From the NCBI RefSeq assembly GCF_902806485.1, contig NZ_CADCWT010000024.1, forward strand, positions 1 through 33,585: a stretch of 33,585 bases of DNA, written 5' to 3'. Source of the DNA: Candidatus Frankia alpina (lineage in GTDB: Bacteria; Actinomycetota; Actinomycetes; Frankiales; Frankiaceae). The notes beneath the pieces were generated by a model that was given only the letters and a program-made list of their open reading frames with translations, was not told the DNA's origin and ran no database searches. A program made the position numbers and the translations under genes. Below are positions 1 through 7,474 of this stretch, piece by piece (the first letter of the stretch is position 1; each line of letters starts with the position of its first letter).

Positions 1-446
1 GCGCACCGGGCTCCCCGGCCCCCGCCGCGCACGCTCCCGCCGAGCACGGTGCCGGTCAGTACGGTGCCGCCGAGCACGGTGATAGCCAGCACGGTGCCGG
101 CCAGCACGGTGCGGGCTGGTCGGCGGCCGCGGGTGCTGAAGGGTCGGCGTGGGACGCGGCGGGCGCCTTCGGCTCCCCGGGCGGCGTCGACGGTGGTGCG
201 TTCTCCGCCAGTGCCGCCGGCCAGACCATCGGTGCTGGTGCGGCGTCCGGTCGGGTCGTGGGCCGCATGGGCGCCTCTGGGCTCGGCCGGCGCCCGCCGG
301 GTCGGCATCGGCAGGGCGAGGTCGCCGACGCCGAGCCGTACTCGGAGAGTGCCGCGCCGCGGGAGCCGGCGGCTAGCACCGCCGGAGTCCCGTTCCGCCG
401 GGGCGCCGACGAGGACATCATCGACGCCGAGATCGTCGAGGAATAG
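1..446 (+). CDS. C-terminal tail of a DnaK-like (Hsp70) protein, 5' truncated
   Basis: An open frame enters from the left edge (first complete codon at position 3) and ends at TAG 444-446, giving about 147 residues. The tail is low-complexity (Ala, Gly, Ser, His, Gln), with a repeated Gln/Glu-His-Gly-Ala-Gly type unit near its start. It finishes with an acidic sequence, DEDIIDAEIVEE. DnaK proteins typically end in a disordered linker followed by a DDVVDAE-like acidic terminus, and that resemblance is the only basis for the assignment. The ATPase and substrate-binding domains lie outside the window. A perfect stem-loop begins on the last base of the stop codon. It could also be an unrelated protein with an acidic C-terminus. 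Confidence 0.5.
   Translation, partial: APGSPAPAAHAPAEHGAGQYGAAEHGDSQHGAGQHGAGWSAAAGAEGSAWDAAGAFGSPGGVDGGAFSASAAGQTIGAGAASGRVVGRMGASGLGRRPPGRHRQGEVADAEPYSESAAPREPAASTAGVPFRRGADEDIIDAEIVEE
42..113 (+). repeat. Short direct repeats in the tail coding sequence
   Basis: Five copies of a roughly 12-bp unit, (c/g)AG(C/T)ACGGTG plus two or three bases, begin near 42, 57, 72, 87 and 102. The 15-bp period is in frame (5 codons), so the array encodes an imperfect Q/E-H-G-A-G repeat. It is consistent with a slippage-prone disordered linker. It is too short and regular to be a CRISPR array. Confidence 0.7.
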
Positions 447-472
447 TCCGCCGCCCGGCCGTGGCGGCGGAC
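446..472 (+). terminator. Stem-loop directly after the stop codon
   Basis: A perfect 10-bp GC-rich stem (446-455 with 463-472) has a 7-nt loop and starts on the last base of the TAG stop. There is no T-tract, as is common for actinobacterial terminators. It probably ends the DnaK-like transcript. Confidence 0.6.
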
Positions 473-547
473 TGCACGCACCGCCGCCCTGGCCCGGCGA
501 CACCACTTGGACTACCTGGCTGGGCGGGGCGCGCGGCGCGCTTGAAT

Positions 548-570
548 CCGGCGGCCGATACGGCCGCCGG
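548..570 (-). terminator. Stem-loop downstream of the PAC2 gene
   Basis: A perfect 10-bp stem (548-557 with 561-570) with a 3-nt ATA loop lies 24 bp beyond the stop of the leftward PAC2 gene. With the hairpin at 446-472 it insulates two convergent genes. Confidence 0.6.
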
Positions 571-593
571 GCGGTGTCAGGATGTGGGTGGAA

Positions 594-1436
594 TCACTGC
601 CCGCGGCGTCGTAGGTAGCGTTCGAACTCGCGGGCGATCGCGTCGCCGCTGGCCTCAGGCAGCGCGGTCTCCGGCTCCCGGGACTCCAGCGAGCGGACGT
701 ACTCGGCGACCTCAGTGTCCCCGGCGGCGAGCTCGTCGACCTGACGCTCCCACGCCTTGGCCCGCTCCGGCAGATCCCCGAGCGGGATCTCGATGTCGAG
801 TAGGTCCTCCACCCGGCGTAGCAGGGCGAGCGTCGCCTTCGGACAGGGCGGGTTCGCGACATAGTGCGGCACCGCCGCCCAGAACGACACCGACGCCAGC
901 TCCGCCCGCGCGCAGGCCTCGCCGAAGACCCCGACGATGCCGGTCGGACCCTCGTAGCGTGACGGTTCCAATCCGAGCCTCGCCGCCGTCGCCGCGTCCC
1001 CGGCAGTCCCGCTGATGGGCACCGGACGGGTGTGTGGGGAGTCCGCCAGCAGCGCGCCAAGCGAGATCACCATATCGCTGCCGAGGGCGTGCACCGCCTC
1101 GATCAGTTCGTCGGTGAAGCCGCGCCAGCGCATGTTCGGCTCCAGCCCGCGGATGAGCACCAGGTCCGTCTCCGACTTCGGCGGGCGTGCCACCGACAGC
1201 CGGGTGGTCGGCCAGGTGATCTTACGAGACGCCCCGTCCGTTCCGCTCACCGTCGGCCGGTTCACCTGGAAGTCGTAGTAGTCGTCCGGGTCTATCGCAC
1301 CGATCACCCGGGCCTTGAACGCCGTCTCCAGATGCTCCACGGCGGCGGACGACGCGTCGGCGGCGTCGTTCCAACCCTCGAAGGCAGCTACCACGACCGG
1401 CGACCGCAGTTGACCGACGCCGGAGAACTCGATCAC
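594..1436 (-). CDS. PAC2 family protein (proteasome assembly chaperone-like)
   Basis: This 280-residue protein looks full length for the actinobacterial PAC2 family (PF09754; mycobacterial counterpart Rv2125). Visible family features are the N-terminal VVAAFEGWNDA segment, a central SLGALLADSPHTRPVPISG block and the later AAVPHYVANPPCPKA block. The family is named for the eukaryotic chaperone that helps assemble 20S alpha rings, but its bacterial role is not established. The GTG start at 1436-1434 is fixed by a strong SD (AGGAGGT, complement of 1442-1448) with 5-nt spacing. It lies about 16 kb from prcBA and is transcribed leftwards, so any link to the proteasome is a genome-context inference. 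Confidence 0.85.
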   Translation of the reverse strand: MIEFSGVGQLRSPVVVAAFEGWNDAADASSAAVEHLETAFKARVIGAIDPDDYYDFQVNRPTVSGTDGASRKITWPTTRLSVARPPKSETDLVLIRGLEPNMRWRGFTDELIEAVHALGSDMVISLGALLADSPHTRPVPISGTAGDAATAARLGLEPSRYEGPTGIVGVFGEACARAELASVSFWAAVPHYVANPPCPKATLALLRRVEDLLDIEIPLGDLPERAKAWERQVDELAAGDTEVAEYVRSLESREPETALPEASGDAIAREFERYLRRRGQ

Positions 1437-2548
1437 CTACCACCTCCTGCCGCCCAGCGGCGGCCCACTGCCCCCGTGACAGTGCAACGGTACGTCCTCA
1501 CGGATACGACTCCTGCCCAGAGCCGACATCCGTTACGTCAGCCCTCCTTGCATCCGGTATGAAACCTGCCCTCGCCCGCGGCGGACCTCCGCGGGACCAG
1601 TCTGCCGGTGTTCTCGTGGGAACGCCTTTCCTCGGTCTGTCGATGACCAGCGACGCCGGGCGGATCGGACATCCGTTCCGGATCGACGCGGTGGCTGCAC
1701 CGTACCGGCTCCCGACGAGTACCCGCTGTCGCGGGAAGGCGAACGGTCGCGACGGGCACAGTCTTCGTTGTGGTAGCCGCCCACTTCCGCCTCCCGGCCG
1801 GCCTCCCCGCCCGCCTCCCTGCCCCAGCGGCCGCCGCGGCCACATCCGCCCCGGCGTGGGCAGCGCGCGCCCATCAGGCCCAGTCGTACCGGAACCGGTG
1901 GCTGCTGGGCCAACCGCCCTGCCACCCCCCGGGCCGGCCACGCTCACGCTGCCACGCCTGAAGGCGTCCCTGCCGACTGGCGTCCCGTCGACCTGGTCCC
2001 CGTCGCCCCGGTTTCCGGCGGAATGGCCTGCCGTGAGGACGAGCGCCCGCGCGGGGCGATCGGCGCCCGCGGGGGGACTGTCCTGGCGCGACGGCCGCCC
2101 GCGCCGGGTAGATCTTCGCCGGACTGCCCGGCCGATGTCCGATGGTCCGCTGTCCGTCCTGTCGCGACGGGTGCCGGAAGCCTCTGGCGCCATGGTCACC
2201 ATGTTGCCGGGCCACGCCCCCCTCCCGTGTGGCATTCCCGCCGACGAACGGTGTAACGAGGTCCTCAGGCCCCGGCCGCCCGGACGGGCCGCTTCCCGTG
2301 TCCCGGGCCCGGTTTGCCGCCCGCCGTTCGCGGTGCGGCCGCGATCCGGCAGCATACGGACTGGACCGGTCCGCACCGGGCGGAGCGGGCCTCATCAGAC
2401 CGGAACCGATCCCGTCCTGGTGGGACCGGCCGGCGTGGGTAATCCCGACAGCCGACAGCCGACAGCCGGCGACCGCGTCCAGGCAAGGCACGTCGTCCCG
2501 CGCGCCCGGGAACCATCCGGCGCGTGCCGATTCGAGCTAGGAGTGAAC
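1437..2548. other. 1.1-kb gap without a convincing gene
   Basis: Long frames are open on both strands, but their translations are Arg/Pro/Gly-rich, have no recognisable motif and start without ribosome-binding sites, so they look like high-GC by-products. The frame that runs into the HAD gene from 1559 is treated the same way. Small structures seen are a 7-bp hairpin (1575-1581 with 1589-1595), a 10-bp palindrome GGACCGGTCC near 2363, and three tandem copies of GACAGCC (2447-2467) about 80 bp before the HAD start. The first roughly 100 bp must contain the PAC2 promoter. Confidence 0.5.
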
Positions 2549-3334
2549 GTGGGAAGCCTCGCGGCGGTCTTCTTCGACATGGACGGCCTGCTCGTCGACA
2601 CGGAACCCATCTGGACCGTCGCCGAGCACGAGGCGGCGGCGCGGCTCGGCGGCGAGTTCACGCCGGAGATGAAGCGGGCGATGATCGGCCACGGCATCGA
2701 CACCGCGGTGCCGATCATGGTGTCGATGCTCGGCCGGCCGCCGTCCGACGTCCCGGCCACGGAGCGTTTCCTGCTGCGACGCTCCGCCGAGTTGTTTCGC
2801 GAGCCCGGCGTGATCATTTCACAGCCCGGCGCCGTCGAACTGCTCGTCGTCCTGCGGGAGCAGGGTGTTCCGGCGGCGCTGGTGTCCTCGTCCTTCCGGG
2901 ACCTGATGGACCCCGTGCTCGGCGTCATCGGCCGCGACCTGTTCGCGGCGACGGTGGCCGGCGACGAGGTGAGCCGGCGCAAGCCGGATCCCGAGCCTTA
3001 CCTGGCCGCCGCCTGCATGCTCGGCGTGGACCCGCGGCGCTGCGTCGTCCTGGAGGACAGCCCGTCGGGCGCCCGCGCCGGCGTCGCCGCCGGCTGCGCG
3101 ACCATCCTGGTCCCCTCCATGCCGGACCTGCTCGACCGTGCCGCCGCCCCGTCCGCCCTCGGTGCCGTGCCCCCGTCCGATGCGCTACCCGTCGCCGTGC
3201 CGCCTGTCGCCGTGGCGTCAGCGGATGCCGGTGAACTTCTGCCCGTCGGCCTCGCCGCGATCGTCGCCAGCCTGCACGACGTCACCCTTGACCTGCTCGA
3301 CGATCTGCTGAGCGCCCGGCCCTTGGGGACCTGA
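2549..3334 (+). CDS. HAD superfamily hydrolase (subfamily IA phosphatase)
   Basis: The 261-residue protein carries all four HAD motifs. Motif I is FFDMDGLLVD with the Asp10 nucleophile and Asp12. Motif II is LVSSS near residues 111-115. Motif III is Lys145 in RRKPDP. Motif IV is VLEDSPSG with Glu169/Asp170. The insertion between motifs I and II is helical, as in the beta-phosphoglucomutase/phosphoglycolate phosphatase group (subfamily IA), so a small phosphorylated metabolite is the likely substrate, but it cannot be named. The GTG at 2549 is chosen because AGGAG (2539-2543) sits 5 nt upstream. The in-frame GTG at 2543 would overlap that SD. The last 53 bp overlap the convergent AbiEi/DUF559 gene. 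Confidence 0.88.
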   Translation: MGSLAAVFFDMDGLLVDTEPIWTVAEHEAAARLGGEFTPEMKRAMIGHGIDTAVPIMVSMLGRPPSDVPATERFLLRRSAELFREPGVIISQPGAVELLVVLREQGVPAALVSSSFRDLMDPVLGVIGRDLFAATVAGDEVSRRKPDPEPYLAAACMLGVDPRRCVVLEDSPSGARAGVAAGCATILVPSMPDLLDRAAAPSALGAVPPSDALPVAVPPVAVASADAGELLPVGLAAIVASLHDVTLDLLDDLLSARPLGT

Positions 3335-4502
3335 CCGCGACCTCCGCCAGAGCCAGCGCGCGTTGCACCAGGTCGGCGATGTCCGCCGGAGCGCCCAGCA
3401 CATCGGCCCAGGTGAAGCGCAGCAGGGTCCAGCAGGCTAAGAGCAGGTCGTTCTGCCGCCCGCGGTCGCGGAACAGCGCGCGAGGATGGCGATGGTAGGC
3501 GGCGGCGTCGGCCTCCACGGCGACCAGCCGGCTTGGCCAGGCGAGGTCGAGCCGGGCGACCGGACGGCCTGCCCCAGCCCGATCCTGATCCTGATCCGGC
3601 GGATCGTCCGATGTCCCTTCGACGAGGCCGACGCCCACCAGCCTCCTCGGCTTGTCCGGCCCCGTTGGGTTCCTGGGGCCCCGCACCTGCCACTGCAGCT
3701 CCTCCGGTGGCAGGCCGGCGTCGAGCAGCAGCAGGCGTAGCCGCGTCTCCAGAGGCGACTCGGCCCGTCCGTCCGCGAGTGCGAACCAGTTCCTGCGTGC
3801 GGCTACTCCCCGTCGGCCGGCCGCCGACCTGAGTACCGCGTCGATGTCCGACACTCGCCCTCGCTGGAGTGCGGCGTCCAGCAGGCCCACGGCGGTCTCC
3901 CGGTCGCTGTCCAGGATCAGGTCCGCCAGCGTGCGCTCGACGGTGGTGACGGGGATGTCACGCGATAGCTGCCTCTCCTCGGGCCGGCAGGTGCCAAGAT
4001 GGCGGATGAGACCGACGATGTTCCCGGCCGCGTGAGTGGATCTGGGGACCAGAAGGTGGACCGGCTCGCCGAGCGTCGTGAGTCGCCGGCCCGCCAGCGC
4101 CTTCGTCGTTCGCATCGTGCCGGCTGTGCGCATCGAATGACCCGCCTGCGCGTCCGGAGTCGGAGGCTCCTCGTCGCCCATCCGATCATCCTGGCGAGGA
4201 GTGGCGGGCAGCCCCGGGAGGCCCAGAAGCCGTGCGGCGCTCACGCCGCAGACGACGGCATCTGGTCGACCGATTAGTGCAGCCCGGACCGGACCGCGCA
4301 GCGGGTGCGCGTCGGGAAGCAGGACGGTACCGCGGAACGGTATGGACCAGCCGGCCTCCCGCACCAGACGATCGAGCTGCCGTCGAGTTATACCTGTCTG
4401 CCTGATCTGGCCCACGTGAGTATGCCGTCCTGCCGGGTGGCGAGCCGACGCACGGAGCGCGGGAGCGCGGGAAGGTCCACACCGCCAGCCTGGCCCGCAC
4501 AT
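3282..4502 (-). CDS. AbiEi-like N-terminal domain fused to a DUF559 (PD-(D/E)XK) domain
   Basis: The 406-residue protein has an N-terminal region (about 30-100) resembling the winged-helix start of AbiEi-type antitoxin domains: ITRRQLDRLVREAGW, then RGTVLLP, then SAARLLGLPGL. The C-terminal region (about 245-375) matches DUF559, a Vsr-like endonuclease fold: ESPLETRLRLLLLDAGL (Glu248, Glu252), ARLDLAWP (Asp319), VAVEADAAAYH (Glu330, Asp332), Arg-rich FRDRGRQND and LLRFTWADV. The acidic catalytic residues look intact. Such proteins are common and scattered in actinobacteria, and their function is unproven. No AbiEii toxin gene is adjacent. The ATG at 4502 has a modest GGGAG 3 nt upstream, and a GTG at 4415 is an alternative. 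Its 3' end overlaps the HAD gene by 53 bp. Confidence 0.72.
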   Translation of the reverse strand: MCGPGWRCGPSRAPALRASARHPAGRHTHVGQIRQTGITRRQLDRLVREAGWSIPFRGTVLLPDAHPLRGPVRAALIGRPDAVVCGVSAARLLGLPGLPATPRQDDRMGDEEPPTPDAQAGHSMRTAGTMRTTKALAGRRLTTLGEPVHLLVPRSTHAAGNIVGLIRHLGTCRPEERQLSRDIPVTTVERTLADLILDSDRETAVGLLDAALQRGRVSDIDAVLRSAAGRRGVAARRNWFALADGRAESPLETRLRLLLLDAGLPPEELQWQVRGPRNPTGPDKPRRLVGVGLVEGTSDDPPDQDQDRAGAGRPVARLDLAWPSRLVAVEADAAAYHRHPRALFRDRGRQNDLLLACWTLLRFTWADVLGAPADIADLVQRALALAEVAVRSPRAGRSADRRAGQG

Positions 4503-4531
4503 CGGCTCCCGGACAGTGGGTCATGGCAATC

Positions 4532-4559
4532 TGTGGACAAGGCGGAGACCTGTGGACGA
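4532..4559 (-). promoter_or_regulatory. Pair of DnaA-box-like 9-mers
   Basis: On the minus strand TTGTCCACA (4532-4540) matches the actinobacterial DnaA-box consensus exactly, and TCGTCCACA (4551-4559) differs at one base. They are direct repeats 19 bp apart (about two helical turns), just upstream of the AbiEi/DUF559 start. Two boxes are too few for an origin, so a regulatory site or chance is more likely. Confidence 0.4.
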
Positions 4560-4603
4560 GGACTCCGGAAGCGGATTCCTCGGTAATCGCGCGTGTACAG
4601 AGC

Positions 4604-4660
4604 CGTGCCGAGGTCTAAGCACGGTTTTCGGGCGAAAAACCGTGCTTAGACCTCGGCACG
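4604..4660. terminator. Perfect 25-bp inverted repeat
   Basis: Bases 4604-4628 are fully complementary to 4636-4660, leaving a 7-nt loop. The loop-proximal end of the stem is TTTT/AAAA. It lies between the end of the leftward ABC permease and the start of the leftward AbiEi/DUF559 gene, so it can terminate the exporter transcript. The arms themselves contain CGTGC...GCACG, as REP-like elements often do, and the AT content is higher than in the flanks. The 10-mer CGGTTTTCGG from its arm recurs at 24585-24594. Confidence 0.7.
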
Positions 4661-4950
4661 ATTTGGCCGCAATGTGGCCGTGCCTCGTCACGGGTGGGTT
4701 GACGACGGGCCGGGTCGGGCCGGGCCGATGTGCCGACGGGTAGCCGGCAGAGGTCCGGTGCTGCGGCCGGCGGGCCGTGCGGGCGCCCGGGGAGCGAGCG
4801 CTGTCCCGGCAAGCTGCTGCGGGCATGCCAGTGGGCGAGCGGGCGCGGCGGCGCGCGCGGTCGGACAGCGGCGCGGTCAGGTGACGCCATCGCCGCGCGG
4901 CGCGCCTGCCGGGACGCTGTCCCAGCCCAAGACGGGTCAGAAGGGACGGG
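4661..4950. other. Intergenic, nothing recognised
   Basis: This 290-bp stretch lies downstream of the ABC permease stop and before the 25-bp inverted repeat. I see no open frame with a credible start, no RNA gene and no further strong hairpin. Confidence 0.4.
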
Positions 4951-7470
4951 TTAGCTGGCGGAGATGGCGCGCAGGACGTCCATTCTGGCGGCGCGGCGGG
5001 CGGGGAAGACGGCGGCGAGGATGCCGAGCACGATGCCGACGATGATGACGAGGACGATCGTCGGGACCGGGTAGGCGAACGTGTTGATGCCCTGGGAGGC
5101 CAGCGCCTTGGTCAGGGCCCAGCCGAAGATGCTGCCGACGGCCACTCCGAGCACGGCGCCGAAGACCGAGATGATCGTCGACTCCATGACGACCATGGCC
5201 CGCATCTGCCCACGGCTCATGCCCACGGCGCGCAGCAGCCCGATCTCCCGGGTCCGTTCGATCACGGACAGGGTGAGCGTGTTCACGATGCCGAACAGGG
5301 CGATGATCACCGCCAGAGCCAGCAGGACGTAGATGAAGCCGAGCAGCTGGTCGATCTGCTTTTCCTGCTGGGCGACGAACTCCGACTGGTCGCGCACCTC
5401 GACCGTGGCGTAGGGCTTGACGACCTTGTCGATCTCGGCGCGCACGGCCGCGGGGTCGGCCCCGTCGGCGCGTTTGATCAGCACGAACAGGTCAAGGTCG
5501 TCGGTGGAGTGGCGGGCAAGCTGGCCGGTGGAGATGATCCAGGAGCCGGCGACCTGGCTCTTCTTGTACGTCCCGGCGAGGGTGAGGTCCTGGGCGCCGT
5601 CGGGGAAGGCGACGGGGACCTTCTGGCCGACGGTGAGGTGGCGGTCGGCGGCGGTGGTGTCATCCACGAGGATCGTGCGGTCGCCGAGGGCGTGGAGGTC
5701 TCCGGCCACCTTCTTGAGCGCCAGTACCCGGGGTAGGCCGGCCGGATCCCCGGCGAGCACCTGGGCATCGTGCCCGCCGATCTTCACCAGGCCGCCGCGC
5801 AGCCCGGTCGCGACCTCGATGCCGGGCTTGCCGGCCAGGTCGCGCGCCATCTGACCGCTGAAACCCTGGCCGGTCAGGAAGAAGTCGGCGCCGAGACTGT
5901 TCTGCACGGTCGTCCGCACCGACTCTTTGATCGATTGACCGAGGATCGAGAAGGCGCCGACCAGGGCGAGGCCGATCATGAGGGCGGAGGCGGTCGAGGC
6001 GGTGCGCCGCGGATTGCGCATCGCGTTCTCCCGGCCGAGCCGGCCGGTGGTGCCGAACAGCGAGACGAAGGGCGCGCCGAGCACCCGGATGATCGGCCCG
6101 GACAGCAGGGGCGACAGGGTGGCGATGCCGAGGAAGATCCCCGCGGCGCCGACCCCGACGGAGGTTGCTCCCGACTTGCCCGCCGACGCGGTCCCGAGGA
6201 CCAGCAGCAGCACCCCGAGGGCCGTGAGGGCGATCCCGGCGACGGCCCGGGTACGCAGTGAGCGTGTCGGCAGCACGTAGGTCTCCCGCATGGCCGCGAT
6301 CGGCGGAACGGACGCCGCCTTGCGCGCCGGCACGAAGGCCGCGGCCGAGGTGATCAGGACTCCCACGGCGTAGGCGGCGATGATCGTGCGCGCGTCGAAG
6401 ACCAGCGGGCCGCTGGGCAGGTCCACGCCGAACGCCCCGACCGCGGCCCGCAGCAGCACGGCGAGCCCTGCGCCGAACAGCAGCCCCACACTCGCCCCGG
6501 CGAAACCGACCAGAGCCGCCTCCACCTGCAGCGACACCTGTACCTGACGCCGGCTCGCGCCGATCGCCCGCAGCAGTGCCAGCTCCCGCACCCGCTGCGC
6601 CACCAGCATGGTGAACGTGTTGAAGATGATGAACGCCCCGACGAACACCGAGATCGCCGCGAAGATCAGCAGGAAGGTCGAGAAGCCGCCGATCGCCTGC
6701 TGCACGGCACTGGCGTTCTCCTTCGCCAGCTGCGTGCCGGTGATCGCCTCGTCGCCGGCGGGGAGCACAGCGGCGACCCGCGCGCGCAGCTCCTGTTGGC
6801 CGAGGCCGGGGACGGCCGCCAGATGGACGGAGCTGAACTGGCCGGGGGCCAGCAGCACCCGCTGGGCGGTGGCGGTGTCGAACACGGTCAGGGCGGCGCC
6901 GCCGAGGCTGTCCTGCCCGGCCACCCGGAACGTGCCGACCAGCGTGTAGGCCGCGGGCACCCCCTTGATCTGCACGGAGATCCGCGTACCGAGGGCCAGG
7001 TGCAGATCCCGCGCGGTCGCCCGATCCACCACGATTTCGCCGGGACCCGGGGCGCGGCCCTCGGCGAGCTGCTCGGATGCGGTCGGCTGGCCGCCGGTCC
7101 AGTTGGTGCCCAGCCCTGGTGCCCCGCCCTCCTTCGCCGGCTTGCCGGTGCGCGGGTTGACGAGCATGGCCTGGCCGTCGACCGACCCGACGGCCGCTCG
7201 CACTCCGTCGACCTTGGCGACTGTGTCGAGGACCGACGCGGGCAGCGGCGGTCGGCCGGAGTCGCTCGTCGGGTCGATCTGGTTGACGACCCGGACCGCG
7301 ACGCTGACGTTCTTGTTGATGTCGGCGAACAGGGAGTCGAATGTCCGGTTGAGCGTGTCCGCCAGGATCAGGGTTCCCGTGACGAAGCTCACGCCGACGA
7401 CGACCGCCAGCATGGACAGGACCAGCCGGATCTTGCGGGCCAGCAGGCTTTTGAGGGTGGCGCGCAGCAT
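4951..7470 (-). CDS. ABC transporter permease, duplicated FtsX/MacB type
   Basis: The 839-residue membrane protein has the layout of large actinobacterial FtsX-family permeases. It has one N-terminal membrane segment (about 14-38), an extracytoplasmic MacB-like domain, and a first FtsX module of three helices (about 260-390), which contains the ELALLRAIGASRRQV element. A fourth hydrophobic pair precedes a second extracytoplasmic domain, and a C-terminal FtsX module (about 715-830) contains EIGLLRAVGMSRGQM. These coupling elements contact the ATPase and transmit force to the outer domain. Such systems move lipids or lipoproteins, or transmit signals, across the membrane rather than importing solutes. 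The start is 4 nt after the ATPase stop, so the two genes form an operon. Confidence 0.9.
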   Translation of the reverse strand: MLRATLKSLLARKIRLVLSMLAVVVGVSFVTGTLILADTLNRTFDSLFADINKNVSVAVRVVNQIDPTSDSGRPPLPASVLDTVAKVDGVRAAVGSVDGQAMLVNPRTGKPAKEGGAPGLGTNWTGGQPTASEQLAEGRAPGPGEIVVDRATARDLHLALGTRISVQIKGVPAAYTLVGTFRVAGQDSLGGAALTVFDTATAQRVLLAPGQFSSVHLAAVPGLGQQELRARVAAVLPAGDEAITGTQLAKENASAVQQAIGGFSTFLLIFAAISVFVGAFIIFNTFTMLVAQRVRELALLRAIGASRRQVQVSLQVEAALVGFAGASVGLLFGAGLAVLLRAAVGAFGVDLPSGPLVFDARTIIAAYAVGVLITSAAAFVPARKAASVPPIAAMRETYVLPTRSLRTRAVAGIALTALGVLLLVLGTASAGKSGATSVGVGAAGIFLGIATLSPLLSGPIIRVLGAPFVSLFGTTGRLGRENAMRNPRRTASTASALMIGLALVGAFSILGQSIKESVRTTVQNSLGADFFLTGQGFSGQMARDLAGKPGIEVATGLRGGLVKIGGHDAQVLAGDPAGLPRVLALKKVAGDLHALGDRTILVDDTTAADRHLTVGQKVPVAFPDGAQDLTLAGTYKKSQVAGSWIISTGQLARHSTDDLDLFVLIKRADGADPAAVRAEIDKVVKPYATVEVRDQSEFVAQQEKQIDQLLGFIYVLLALAVIIALFGIVNTLTLSVIERTREIGLLRAVGMSRGQMRAMVVMESTIISVFGAVLGVAVGSIFGWALTKALASQGINTFAYPVPTIVLVIIVGIVLGILAAVFPARRAARMDVLRAISAS

Positions 7471-7474
7471 CGGC

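Noticed and set aside
42..113. Possible CRISPR-like array
   Set aside because: The period is 15 bp, in frame with the coding sequence, with no spacers and no cas genes.
1559..2548. 990-bp in-frame extension upstream of the HAD gene
   Set aside because: Arg/Pro-rich translation without motifs, while the HAD domain has its own SD and GTG at 2549 and normal length.
4532..4559. Replication origin
   Set aside because: Only two DnaA-like boxes, no AT-rich unwinding region and no dnaA/dnaN nearby.
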